Assembly: GCA_003278895.1 (NCBI GenBank)
Contig: QCCO01000011.1
Coordinates: 1-34,802 of the forward strand
Length of the DNA: 34,802 nt
Source: Prochlorococcus sp. AG-347-L19
Lineage (GTDB): Bacteria > Cyanobacteriota > Cyanobacteriia > PCC-6307 > Cyanobiaceae
Direction of reading: 5' to 3'
In this document: positions 9,421 through 17,754 of the stretch, piece by piece
Numbering within the stretch: the stretch's first letter is position 1
Layout of the letters: each line of letters opens with the position of its first letter
Made by a program: the position numbers and the translations under genes
The notes under the pieces: model-generated
What the model saw: the letters and a program-made list of their open reading frames with translations, nothing else
Databases searched by the model: none
What the model was told of the DNA's origin: nothing

Positions 9421-9424
9421 GAAA

Positions 9425-10090
9425 ATGATTAGATGGTTTCTTTTTTTACCATATTTAGAGTTGTATATGGACGAAAAAAATAATACAACTTTAGGAAAGT
9501 TTTTAATAAAAAGATCTATGTATTGTTTATTTAATAAAAGATCATTTTTTTTATCAAGGAGCACTCAAATTACTGCGTTGGCTCATGAAGATAAAAATAA
9601 AGATGATTTACTAAAAAAGTTAAAAAGTAAATATAGAAATGAAATAAGAGCTTTAGATAGGAAATTTGAAACAGAAGAAATTATAATTACTGAAAAAAAA
9701 AATTTAGATAAGAAATTAATTAATTTCTTATTAATTAATTATCGAGGACAAAAACCAAATATAAAAAAATTAAATAAACTATGTAAATCTCAAAATTTAC
9801 TAAATTTTATTTTTACTTTTGAAGGATTAATAATTTGTTGCCAACAATGGATTAGCAAGGGAAACAGAGCTAGATTAATTTATAACATTGCAGATTATAA
9901 ATTAATGAAAAAGTTAAAAGTAAATTCTGCAAATAAATTTTTAATGTTTCAAACAATTATTAATCTAAATAATGATAATTACAAAATTATAGATTTAGGA
10001 GGATTAAGTAATCAAAATAATAATATTGACAAATTCAAAAAGCAATTCTCCAGAAAAGAATTAATTTCATGTAACATAATATATTTTTAA
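9425..10090 (+). CDS. FemAB/GNAT-fold-like protein of the glycan operon
   Basis: 221 residues, soluble apart from a hydrophobic N-terminus. Two segments resemble peptidoglycan-bridge (FemABX) and related GNAT-fold acyltransferases: SKYRNEIRALDRKFE (about 68-82; compare the R-N-x-I-R-x-A motif) and the C-terminal DLGGL..NIDKFKKQFSRKEL block (compare DLGG...I..FK..FGG). The middle part LIICCQQWISKGNRARLIYNIADYK fits the GNAT core. Likely an N- or O-acyl (possibly aminoacyl) transfer to a sugar or lipid-linked glycan, but this is pattern-level inference. It lies 4 bp after the GT2 gene, and its stop codon shares a base with the start of the next GT4 gene (TAATG). Confidence 0.6.
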   Translation: MIRWFLFLPYLELYMDEKNNTTLGKFLIKRSMYCLFNKRSFFLSRSTQITALAHEDKNKDDLLKKLKSKYRNEIRALDRKFETEEIIITEKKNLDKKLINFLLINYRGQKPNIKKLNKLCKSQNLLNFIFTFEGLIICCQQWISKGNRARLIYNIADYKLMKKLKVNSANKFLMFQTIINLNNDNYKIIDLGGLSNQNNNIDKFKKQFSRKELISCNIIYF

Positions 10091-11118
10091 TGGATTTTCA
10101 TATTATAAATTCTACGACTTGGGGAGGAGCAGAATTAATAGCCAGTAAATTATCAAATAAATTTTCTAAAAGATTGCTTATTATTCTTTTTAAGAAAGAC
10201 GACTTATTTATAAAAAAATTGAACATAAAAACAAAAGGTTGCGCGTTTCTATTAAAAAAAATATTTATTGAGAATAATAATAAATTCTTCTCACATAATA
10301 TTCAAGCTCATATAATAGTAAATTTATTTAAGATATTAAAAAAATCTATTAAAAAAAAAGATAAAAATAAATACTATAATGTTGTACATTTTGATCCTTT
10401 CTATATTAAGAAATTTTGGTTATACATTTTTTTGGAAACTTTAAAATATTCAAATTCTAATATTATTTTCGTATCAGAATACGCAAGAAACCAATTAATG
10501 ATGAAAATTAATTTTCCAATAAATTACCTTATTATTTATAATTCTGTTTCTAATAAATATTTAAATAAAAAAAATAAAATTATAAGTGCTAATAAAGATA
10601 AAAATTCTAGGATTAATATTGGATTTATTGGAAGACATGCAAATGTGAAAAGACTTCCATTATTTCTAGAAATCATATTAGAGTTAAACAGACTTCAAAA
10701 AGACAAATTTAAATTTTTCATCCAATCAGATATTTCAAAAAAGGTATTAGATAAGTTATTAAAAAAAATTAATGCAAAAAAAAACCAATTACCTAAGGAT
10801 AAATTAAATCTTATTTTGTATCGTTCTGAAAATGACCCTTTAGTTTTTTATAATTCAATAGATATATTAATTTCAACCTCAAAAACTGAGACTTTTGGAT
10901 TAACGTGCATTGAAGCAATCGCAATGAAAAAGAAATTATATACTATAAATTCGCGTTCTATAGAAACACTTTTTGGACCTGTAAATTTTAATATAAAAGA
11001 AGATTCTATTGAAAAGATTTCGGCAAGATTAATTAAACTTTTTAAAGAAGATTATTTATTTCCTGACATTTCAAAATTTTCCGAGTTAAGAATGTTTGAA
11101 GAATATTCAAAACTTTAA
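10090..11118 (+). CDS. Family 4 glycosyltransferase
   Basis: 342 residues with GT-B architecture. The N-terminal domain opens with STTWGGAELIASKL (GGAE acceptor-side loop). The C-terminal domain opens with INIGFIGRHANVKRLPLFLE and contains the nucleotide-sugar E-x7-E-like motif in TSKTETFGLTCIEAIAMK (about residues 262-279). It probably uses a nucleotide-activated sugar in the cytoplasm to extend the lipid-linked repeat; sugar identity unknown. It overlaps the preceding stop by one base, implying translational coupling. Confidence 0.88.
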   Translation: MDFHIINSTTWGGAELIASKLSNKFSKRLLIILFKKDDLFIKKLNIKTKGCAFLLKKIFIENNNKFFSHNIQAHIIVNLFKILKKSIKKKDKNKYYNVVHFDPFYIKKFWLYIFLETLKYSNSNIIFVSEYARNQLMMKINFPINYLIIYNSVSNKYLNKKNKIISANKDKNSRINIGFIGRHANVKRLPLFLEIILELNRLQKDKFKFFIQSDISKKVLDKLLKKINAKKNQLPKDKLNLILYRSENDPLVFYNSIDILISTSKTETFGLTCIEAIAMKKKLYTINSRSIETLFGPVNFNIKEDSIEKISARLIKLFKEDYLFPDISKFSELRMFEEYSKL

Positions 11119-11159
11119 AATTAAATAAAAATATCAAATATTTGCAATATAATAAAAGA

Positions 11160-12128
11160 ATGAGGAAAATCAAAAAATTTAATTTTCAATGCCCCATTCA
11201 TAAAAAGGAATTAATAATTGACTTTAATAAAAATTTGATAAAGTGTAAAAATAAATCTTGTAAAGCAAAATACAGAATTATAAAAACTAATAATAAATTA
11301 GTTCCATGTTTAATAGATGAGCTAAATTTTGATACAGTTTTTAATCATAAATTCTTAAAACCCATAAGAATATTCGATAAAAATAAATCTAATTTTTTTA
11401 AATTAGCAGATCATATTAAGTCTAAGATTAATAATTTTTTAAATGAGAAATATTCTCCTCCATATAAAGAAATTACAATAAATAAATTTAAATCATTAAT
11501 AAAAAATGGGGAAAATAAATGTCTAATCATTGGTTCAGGCAATAGAAATTTACCAAATACAATTTTCGATAATCGCCTTGAGATTTTAGGTTGCGATTTA
11601 TATCCTGGGAAACAAGTTGACTTTATTGCAGATGCTCATTACTTACCATTAAAAGACGATTCAATTAATATAATATTTCTGCAAGCAGTTTTAGAACATG
11701 TTTTAGAACCACAAAAAGTTGTTGATGAATGCTATCGGGTATTATCAAAAAAAGGTATTATCATTAGTGAAGCTCCTTTTCTTCAAGGAATTCATGAGAA
11801 TGAATATGATTTTTTTAGATTTAGTCCAAGTGCTCATTGTTTTCTTTTTAAAAAATTTAAACTTGTTAGTTATGGACCATTGAAGGGCGCGGGTCTATCA
11901 TTTATTTGGATTTTAAGGGGTTTCTTATCCAAATATATAGGCATGAAGATTTCTAAAATAATATTTTTTCCATTAATGATTCTTAGCAATTTAAATGTCA
12001 ATAAAAATTTAAAAGCAAACTGGGATTACTGTAATTCTTCCTATGTTGTCGCAATTAAAGAAGTTACTAAGTCCAAAAAGTATTATCATAAAAACAATCT
12101 AAAATTATATGACCCAAAAGATAAATAA
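11160..12128 (+). CDS. Class I SAM-dependent methyltransferase with N-terminal zinc-ribbon-like segment
   Basis: 322 residues from ATG 11160; an in-frame TTG at 11142 would add six residues and is less likely. The N-terminus holds a possible metal-binding quartet C11-x2-H14...C29-x4-C34. The Methyltransf_11-type domain follows: motif I CLIIGSGNRN (121-130), acidic ribose-binding D146 in GCDLYPG, DAHYLPLKDDSIN (158-170) and LEHVLEP (178-184) with the typical VLSKKGIIISEAP strand. It probably methylates a sugar or other glycan component, but the target is unknown. Its 3' end overlaps the next gene by 20 bp. Confidence 0.85.
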   Translation: MRKIKKFNFQCPIHKKELIIDFNKNLIKCKNKSCKAKYRIIKTNNKLVPCLIDELNFDTVFNHKFLKPIRIFDKNKSNFFKLADHIKSKINNFLNEKYSPPYKEITINKFKSLIKNGENKCLIIGSGNRNLPNTIFDNRLEILGCDLYPGKQVDFIADAHYLPLKDDSINIIFLQAVLEHVLEPQKVVDECYRVLSKKGIIISEAPFLQGIHENEYDFFRFSPSAHCFLFKKFKLVSYGPLKGAGLSFIWILRGFLSKYIGMKISKIIFFPLMILSNLNVNKNLKANWDYCNSSYVVAIKEVTKSKKYYHKNNLKLYDPKDK

Positions 12129-12849
12129 AAAAATTGCAATAAGGTTGGACGATTTTCATGAAAATTGTGACTTGAAAAAATGGGAATATCTTGTTGAAGA
12201 ATTAATAAAAAGAAAGATTCCTGTACATATTGGATTAATACCTAGAAATAGAGACCAAAATATAATAAGTAAAACATTCAACTTTAATCATTGGGAAAAA
12301 GCATTGAATTGGCAATCCCAAGGAGTTCATTTTTGGATTCATGGATTTGAACACAGATTAGAAAAAGGAAGTTGTTATTTTTCATTATCTAAAAAAGGTG
12401 AATTCTTTAACGATGAAATTGAAACCATTAGACAAAAAATATCAAAATCTATCTCTCTTTTTAACTTAAATAAAATTGATATAACAGGCTTTATAGCACC
12501 TGCTCATGGATATTCCGAAAAACTTCTTAAAGTATTAGAACAAAATAAATCAATTAATGTTATCTGGGACGGATATTGGCCTGCCCCAAAGAAACACAAG
12601 AATATAAACCTTTTACCGCAACAATATTGGGATATTTATCCCCTTTTTTTATTGCCAGAATTTTCTGGAATATGTTTACATCCGAGTGCAATGAGTTTTA
12701 GAAAAATAAATTATTTATTAAAAAAAATTGATCAACTAAATATTAGTTATTTTCAATTTAATTTAAAAAATGTGAAATTCAAAAAATTAAATTTTTTTGA
12801 TCAAATATTTAACCTTTTTTACAGAATTATTAAGTTTATTAAGCATTAA
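12109..12849 (+). CDS. Polysaccharide deacetylase-like (NodB/DUF2334-type) protein
   Basis: 246 residues. Motifs fit a metal-dependent carbohydrate-esterase barrel: IRLDDF (D14, D15), WIHGFEHR (H78, H82), GFIAPAHGYS (H133), WDGYW (D154) and CLHPSAM (H191). Such enzymes remove N-acetyl groups from amino sugars. No signal peptide is visible, so it would act in the cytoplasm on a precursor or lipid-linked sugar. It sits between a methyltransferase and a GT4 gene and overlaps the former by 20 bp. Activity is inferred; the motifs are divergent from classical NodB. Confidence 0.75.
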   Translation: MTQKINKKIAIRLDDFHENCDLKKWEYLVEELIKRKIPVHIGLIPRNRDQNIISKTFNFNHWEKALNWQSQGVHFWIHGFEHRLEKGSCYFSLSKKGEFFNDEIETIRQKISKSISLFNLNKIDITGFIAPAHGYSEKLLKVLEQNKSINVIWDGYWPAPKKHKNINLLPQQYWDIYPLFLLPEFSGICLHPSAMSFRKINYLLKKIDQLNISYFQFNLKNVKFKKLNFFDQIFNLFYRIIKFIKH

Positions 12850-12853
12850 AGAA

Positions 12854-13978
12854 ATGACTAAAGATAGTAAGATCGTCTATTTTGTAAACACAGATTGGTT
12901 TTTTTTGTCTCATAGGCTCCCATTAGCCATTTCAGCTTTAGAAAAAGGATATGAGGTACATATAGTTGTTAATGAATTAACAAAGATTAAAGATTTAACA
13001 AGCAAAGGTTTGATCGTACACCACCTTAAATCTAATAGAAAAAGTTGGAATCCTATAGATTTTATTTTTTCAACTTTAAGATTTCTTTTTTTAATTAAGA
13101 GAATAAAACCAAAACTTATTCATTGCATCACTATTAAACCTTCAATAATTGGTGCAATGGCTTCTTTAATAACAGCTAATATTAATGTTGTTATTTCAAT
13201 AACTGGACTTGGAGAAGTATTTTCTGATAATTCAGCAATAAATAAATTTAAACAATTGATAATAGTCCAACTATTTAATTTTGTCTTTCATAAAAAAAAA
13301 TTAAAAGTAATTTTTCAAAATAAAGATGATAAAACTTTTATTTTAAATAAAACACAATTAAAAGATAGAGATACTTACCTTTTTAAAGGTTCAGGAGTAA
13401 ATTTAAATGATTTAAAGTTCAAACCATTATCAAATGAATTTCCAAAAGTACTTTTTGCATCGAGACTAATTTATAGCAAAGGCATTAAAGAATTTATTGA
13501 GGCATCAAAAATTGTTAAAGGATGTAGATTTATTATTGCTGGTAAATTTGATAGAGGCAATCCAAATTCCCTAAATAAAGAAGATCTAGAAAATTTAATA
13601 GATAAATATCCCATAGAATATGTAGGTTTTCAAGAGGATATTAGAAACTTAATCTATTCATCTTCAATAATCGTTTTGCCTTCCTATTATAGAGAGGGTT
13701 TACCAAAAATATTAATTGAAGCGGCTGCGTGTGGTAGGCCAATAATTACTACAAATAATGTTGGTTGTAAGGATGCTGTTATACATAAAAAGACAGGATT
13801 TTTGATACCAATAAAAGATCCATTAAAATTAGCAGAGGCGATCGATTATTTAATTAAAAACAAAAAAATACTAAAAGATATGGGGAAGGAGGGTAGGAAA
13901 TTTGCAGTTAAAAACTTTGATATTGAGAAAATTACATCCGATCACTTAAAAATCTATGAAGATTTAATTAATGAATAA
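12854..13978 (+). CDS. Family 4 glycosyltransferase (PglA-like)
   Basis: 374 residues from ATG 12854, 4 bp after the previous stop. The open frame extends upstream to 12797 but that part lies inside the preceding gene. GT-B fold: the N-terminal domain reads VYFVNTDWFFLSHRLPLA, a start shared with bacillosamine-diphospholipid galactosaminyltransferases such as PglA. The C-terminal domain reads LFASRLIYSKGIKEFIEA (about 200-217) and YREGLPKILIEAAACGRPII (about 278-297) with the E-x7-E donor-binding motif. Its place directly before the WecA-like gene suggests that it adds the second sugar to the undecaprenyl-linked first sugar (inference). Confidence 0.88.
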   Translation: MTKDSKIVYFVNTDWFFLSHRLPLAISALEKGYEVHIVVNELTKIKDLTSKGLIVHHLKSNRKSWNPIDFIFSTLRFLFLIKRIKPKLIHCITIKPSIIGAMASLITANINVVISITGLGEVFSDNSAINKFKQLIIVQLFNFVFHKKKLKVIFQNKDDKTFILNKTQLKDRDTYLFKGSGVNLNDLKFKPLSNEFPKVLFASRLIYSKGIKEFIEASKIVKGCRFIIAGKFDRGNPNSLNKEDLENLIDKYPIEYVGFQEDIRNLIYSSSIIVLPSYYREGLPKILIEAAACGRPIITTNNVGCKDAVIHKKTGFLIPIKDPLKLAEAIDYLIKNKKILKDMGKEGRKFAVKNFDIEKITSDHLKIYEDLINE

Positions 13979-14047
13979 GTCAAAATCTTTATTGAAGTCT
14001 TATCAATATTTGAAAAGGCTGCGTTATAATAAAAAATTATTGTCTAT

Positions 14048-15109
14048 TTGATTATTCCGTTAGCTCTATTCTACTTGACTTCTGCGGCAATTTTTACCGC
14101 TTGTTTGTTTCCAATAGTAAAAAACATTGGTAATAAATATAATCTTTTAGATAGACAAGATAAAAAAAAAGCAAAAGAAACTAATCTTCTAAGAATTGGA
14201 GGAGCATCGTTCCTAATACCTTTTTTAATTCTTATAGGTTTAAAAATAATTTGGATTAGAGAATTTTCACCAAATCTTAACTTAGATTATTTTCATTTTA
14301 GAATTATATTTTTTGGCAGTATTATTGCCTACAATATAGGTTTTTTAGATGATATTTTTAATTTAAATCCACAGATAAGACTTTTTTCGCAAATCATATT
14401 AGGAAGTCTCACATGGTTGTTTGGAATTAGAATAGAAAACTTATCATTGGAAATATTTAACTATAGTCTGAATTTTGATTTGCCAATTTTAGTTAGTCTG
14501 ATAATTTCAACAGTTTGGATAGCAGGAATTATAAATGCTATAAATTGGATGGATGGATTGGATGGTCTAGCATCTGGAATTACTTTAACCGCAGCCATAT
14601 CATTCTTATTACTTTCTACTCAATATAACAACAATACAATATTGATAACTTCTTCGGCTTTGGCGGGATCAATGTTAGGTTTTCTTAAATTCAATAAAAA
14701 TCCTGCAAAGATAATTATGGGAGATGGAGGGTCATACTTTCTTGGATATATTTTATCTTTATTAGCGATATTAAGCTGTTTTTACAGAAGTAATAGTGCT
14801 GGAAGCAGTGATTTATATATTCTCTTAGTTCCCTTATTAATATTATTTATACCTGTAGTAGATATGTGTTTTGTTATTTTTTCAAGATTAAAAAGAAAAG
14901 TATCTCCATTTAAAGGTGATTATAATCATTTGCATCATAGACTTATTAAGATTGGATATTCTGAAAATGATACCGTTAAGTTAATAATTACATTTTCAAT
15001 TATTTTTAGTTCCATTGCTTTAATACTAGAAAAAAATTATTTTGAATCCATATTAATGTTGATATTCATTTATCCATTATGTAAAAACCTAAAAAAACAA
15101 AAACCATAA
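14048..15109 (+). CDS. Undecaprenyl-phosphate sugar-1-phosphate transferase (WecA/TagO-like, MraY superfamily)
   Basis: Polytopic membrane enzyme that transfers a (probably N-acetyl) hexosamine 1-phosphate from a UDP-sugar to undecaprenyl phosphate, starting glycan assembly. 353 residues, about eleven hydrophobic segments. Superfamily motifs: FLDDIFNL (D101, D102), NWMDGLDGLASG (N166-G176), MGDGGSYFLGY (D226 within GDGG) and the HLHHRLI histidine motif (294-300) that marks polyprenyl-phosphate GlcNAc-1-P transferases. The start is TTG at 14048, as no ATG precedes the first TM. It closes the 8527-15109 operon and converges with the phosphoramidate-type operon 20 bp downstream. Confidence 0.92.
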   Translation: MIIPLALFYLTSAAIFTACLFPIVKNIGNKYNLLDRQDKKKAKETNLLRIGGASFLIPFLILIGLKIIWIREFSPNLNLDYFHFRIIFFGSIIAYNIGFLDDIFNLNPQIRLFSQIILGSLTWLFGIRIENLSLEIFNYSLNFDLPILVSLIISTVWIAGIINAINWMDGLDGLASGITLTAAISFLLLSTQYNNNTILITSSALAGSMLGFLKFNKNPAKIIMGDGGSYFLGYILSLLAILSCFYRSNSAGSSDLYILLVPLLILFIPVVDMCFVIFSRLKRKVSPFKGDYNHLHHRLIKIGYSENDTVKLIITFSIIFSSIALILEKNYFESILMLIFIYPLCKNLKKQKP

Positions 15110-15110
15110 A

Positions 15111-15136
15111 ATCTTAATTTAAAAAATTTTTAAGAT
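15111..15136. terminator. Candidate bidirectional terminator between convergent operons
   Basis: Perfect 7-bp inverted repeat ATCTTAA (15111-15117) / TTAAGAT (15130-15136), flanked by A-rich and T-rich runs on both sides, placed between the stop at 15109 and the convergent stop at 15130. The stem is AT-rich, so it is weak by usual rules, but position and symmetry suit a two-way terminator. Confidence 0.35.
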
Positions 15137-15840
15137 ATTTTATTTTTAAATTTTTTAATTTTTTTATAAAAAATTTTTGCATTTATAGTTGAAGATTTTC
15201 TTCCATCAAGATAAATCGGTTTTAAAAAATTTTTTAATTTTTTATTATTTAAAAGCAAATAATTATATATTTGGTTGCATTTATCAAAAGATAATTCATA
15301 CCTTTCTTGAATAATAGGATCATGAAGATTAAAATCGTCTCCTCTTTCGTACATTCTTTTTATTGAAATATCAGGCGGAACACTTACAAAAACAACACAA
15401 ATTTTTGGATAACCATAAATTCTTAAAATATTTTCAAGGAAAATATCTAAATCTAATTCTAAGTTTTTTACTTGATGTAAAAGTGATTCTAACAATATAA
15501 AACTTGAAGAATTATTTTTTAAAATATACCAGAATCTCAAGACTAAAACAAAAAGTTTAATTGTTCTTTTTCTAAAATTAGGATGAGTAAAATGTAAAAA
15601 ATTTTTTTTGATTTTTATAAAATAAAATAAAACATAAATAAAAATAAAGGGATTTATTAGTAAAAAAAGTCCGAAATTTATTTTAGTAGTTATTAAAGAT
15701 TTATTTATATTATTTTCCTTTGAAATTATATTTACATTTCTTATAATAGTTGACTTTCCAGATCCTGAAGATCCAATAAATTCATATATTATTTTATTTT
15801 TATTCGTAAGTCCTAATCTTGATAATAGTAACTTTATCAT
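15130..15840 (-). CDS. P-loop kinase-like protein of the phosphoramidate-type operon
   Basis: 236 residues with a clear Walker A GSSGSGKST (23-31) close to the N-terminus and a hydrophobic stretch around residues 55-75 that may be membrane-associated. A later RMYERGDDFNLHDP segment could be a lid or substrate loop, as in small-molecule kinases. I cannot assign a family; it is not obviously an adenylylsulfate kinase. It is the last gene of the five-gene minus-strand operon. In Campylobacter jejuni the matching position is held by Cj1415, a kinase of the APS-kinase family that phosphorylates cytidine diphosphoramidate, so an analogous role is possible but unproven. Confidence 0.7.
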   Translation of the reverse strand: MIKLLLSRLGLTNKNKIIYEFIGSSGSGKSTIIRNVNIISKENNINKSLITTKINFGLFLLINPFIFIYVLFYFIKIKKNFLHFTHPNFRKRTIKLFVLVLRFWYILKNNSSSFILLESLLHQVKNLELDLDIFLENILRIYGYPKICVVFVSVPPDISIKRMYERGDDFNLHDPIIQERYELSFDKCNQIYNYLLLNNKKLKNFLKPIYLDGRKSSTINAKIFYKKIKKFKNKIS

Positions 15841-15868
15841 TTGAATTTTAATTAATTTTATCTAATAT

Positions 15869-16963
15869 TTAAAATTTTTTGAAATCTTTAAGTTTAGTTT
15901 GATCATTTATATTCTTAAAGTAATTTTGAATTTTGTTTTCATTAAATCTAGAAACAAATTTATCTTCTTTTTTATAAAGATCCAAAACAACTTTAATTAA
16001 TTTATCTTCATCTTCAACTCTTATTCCTTTTTTAACTTCATCATTAAAAAATGGCCCTATACCTTGACTTTTACAAAATATATTTTGATCTTTTATATAG
16101 TAAATTAAATTACTACCCCCAGATATTAAAAAGTCAGCTCCTATTGATGAATAATCAGTTACTAAGATAGAAATTTCTGCCCAAGATCCATCAAATTTTT
16201 TAATATCATTAGTTATTTTTGAATTACAATTTGCATCATGAATATGTTGAGAATAATAAATTTCATATTCATAATTTAGAATCTTTTCAAGATTTTTTTT
16301 AGATTTCAAAAACAAAGATATTGGTGATTCGTAACCTTGAGCTCTCTCTGTAGGTGCAAAAAGTATCCTTTTTTTATTTTTTTTATTCTTCTTTGACAAC
16401 TGATAATTAATAAAAATATGCTTAGGATATAGAGAAATGAGTAAATTGCTTAACATATATGAATTACTTAAAGATAAATTCAATTTATCTAAATTATCAG
16501 TCGCTAAAATATAAGTTCTAAGAAATTTATTAGAAAAAGTATTTTTAATTATCCTTAGAAAAAGCTTTTCATGATTTTTAAAATATCCTGATGCTTTCGT
16601 AATTTTTCCTGGAGGAACGCATACATGTTTTCCATGCCAACCACAAATTATTAAAAAAATTCTCAAAACAATATTGAAATGGCCAAAAACCAAATCAGAT
16701 TTATATAAAAATATAAAATTTTCGATAAAAATTTTTACTTTATCAATAATATAGCTTCGATAAATTTTATTTTTTTTTTCTAATAGAGGCTTATTAAGAT
16801 CTAATTTTTCTTTGAATAAACTATCAATTTTACAAATCTTATTTACCTTATCATTTCTAGCAATATGACAAAGTCCATTATAATTTTCTTTAGGCCTATG
16901 CCCTTTTGAAAAAATAGTTATCTTTAGTTTTTCTGAGTTAGTTAAGTTATTATAAAATTTCAT
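15869..16963 (-). CDS. CDP-glycerol glycerophosphotransferase (TagF/TagB)-like transferase
   Basis: 364 residues, shorter than TagF but with the family's catalytic landmarks: WHG in CGWHGKHVCVPPGK (107-120), RILFAPTER (199-207), an H-containing YYSQHIHD strand (237-244), and the signature ILVTDYSSIGADFLISGG (266-283) followed by YYI..Q..GIGPFF. The family moves a phospho-group from a CDP-linked donor to an acceptor hydroxyl at the membrane face. Its neighbours appear to make a CDP-linked phosphoramidate rather than CDP-glycerol, so the likely cargo here is a phosphoramidate group (inference). No CDP-glycerol synthesis gene is in the window. Follows the cytidylyltransferase by 11 bp. Confidence 0.8.
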   Translation of the reverse strand: MKFYNNLTNSEKLKITIFSKGHRPKENYNGLCHIARNDKVNKICKIDSLFKEKLDLNKPLLEKKNKIYRSYIIDKVKIFIENFIFLYKSDLVFGHFNIVLRIFLIICGWHGKHVCVPPGKITKASGYFKNHEKLFLRIIKNTFSNKFLRTYILATDNLDKLNLSLSNSYMLSNLLISLYPKHIFINYQLSKKNKKNKKRILFAPTERAQGYESPISLFLKSKKNLEKILNYEYEIYYSQHIHDANCNSKITNDIKKFDGSWAEISILVTDYSSIGADFLISGGSNLIYYIKDQNIFCKSQGIGPFFNDEVKKGIRVEDEDKLIKVVLDLYKKEDKFVSRFNENKIQNYFKNINDQTKLKDFKKF

Positions 16964-16974
16964 ATTTTTATTTT

Positions 16975-17754
16975 TTAACTATAAGTAGATGTTAATACCT
17001 TACATGGATTTTTTTTTAACCATGCTTCAGCTACTTTTAAATCATTAGGAGTATCAATTTCAACCCAGCCTCTACTTACCTTTATTGATTTTATTTTCCA
17101 ATTATTATCTATTAAATCTTGCAAAAAACTTGTCATGTACATATTATCAAAATTTTGGCCATTGTAAAAAATGTTTTTATCCATATTTTGCCAATGATTC
17201 AAAAATTTCCCTTTTACATCCTTTCTTATTTTTATAAGCCCCATATACTGACCTTCAATACTAGCTATATCATTAACTTTATTGCCAATATCAATAATAT
17301 TATTATTTTTATCTAATCTTAAAGATTCAGCATCATCTAATGGATTAGCCATTCTTTCAGACCAATAATCTAGCCATTTAGTATCAATTGTTAAAGAGAC
17401 CTCCTCATTACTTTCAATAAGTTTTAACAAATTACTTTTTGTATAAATTATATCTCCATAGCTAATTATGATATCAGAGGAATCTTCAAATTCTTTTTTT
17501 GCTGTAAACAATGTTGAAACCATATTTGTTTTATCGTAATTTGGATTGATATATTTTTTTATATATTTACTTCCTATAAATTGATTTAAATAACCTGTAA
17601 CTATACTTATGTCTTTTATCCCACAACTTCGCATTACGTTCAATTGATAATCTAAAATTGTTTTGCCATTTACAAAATTAAGTATTTTAGGTTTTTCTTT
17701 TGTTAATTCTCCTAATCTTGAACCCTTTCCAGCAGCCAAAATAATTGATTTCAT
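16975..17754 (-). CDS. Nucleotidyltransferase, candidate CTP:phosphoglutamine cytidylyltransferase
   Basis: 259 residues, single-domain nucleotidyltransferase of the LicC/RfbA-like fold. An intact signature LAAGKGSRLGELTKEKPK (6-23) provides the catalytic lysine K23, ISYGDIIY carries metal-binding D101, and the second metal site is in GWVEIDTPNDLKVAE near the C-terminus. By comparison with the Campylobacter jejuni MeOPN pathway (Cj1416) it would join phosphoglutamine to CMP, giving gamma-glutamyl-CDP-amidate. A choline-phosphate or phosphonate cytidylyltransferase is the alternative. Context favours the former: the start overlaps the amidohydrolase stop by 4 bp (ATGA), and the dikinase gene is directly upstream in the same operon. 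Confidence 0.82.
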   Translation of the reverse strand: MKSIILAAGKGSRLGELTKEKPKILNFVNGKTILDYQLNVMRSCGIKDISIVTGYLNQFIGSKYIKKYINPNYDKTNMVSTLFTAKKEFEDSSDIIISYGDIIYTKSNLLKLIESNEEVSLTIDTKWLDYWSERMANPLDDAESLRLDKNNNIIDIGNKVNDIASIEGQYMGLIKIRKDVKGKFLNHWQNMDKNIFYNGQNFDNMYMTSFLQDLIDNNWKIKSIKVSRGWVEIDTPNDLKVAEAWLKKNPCKVLTSTYS

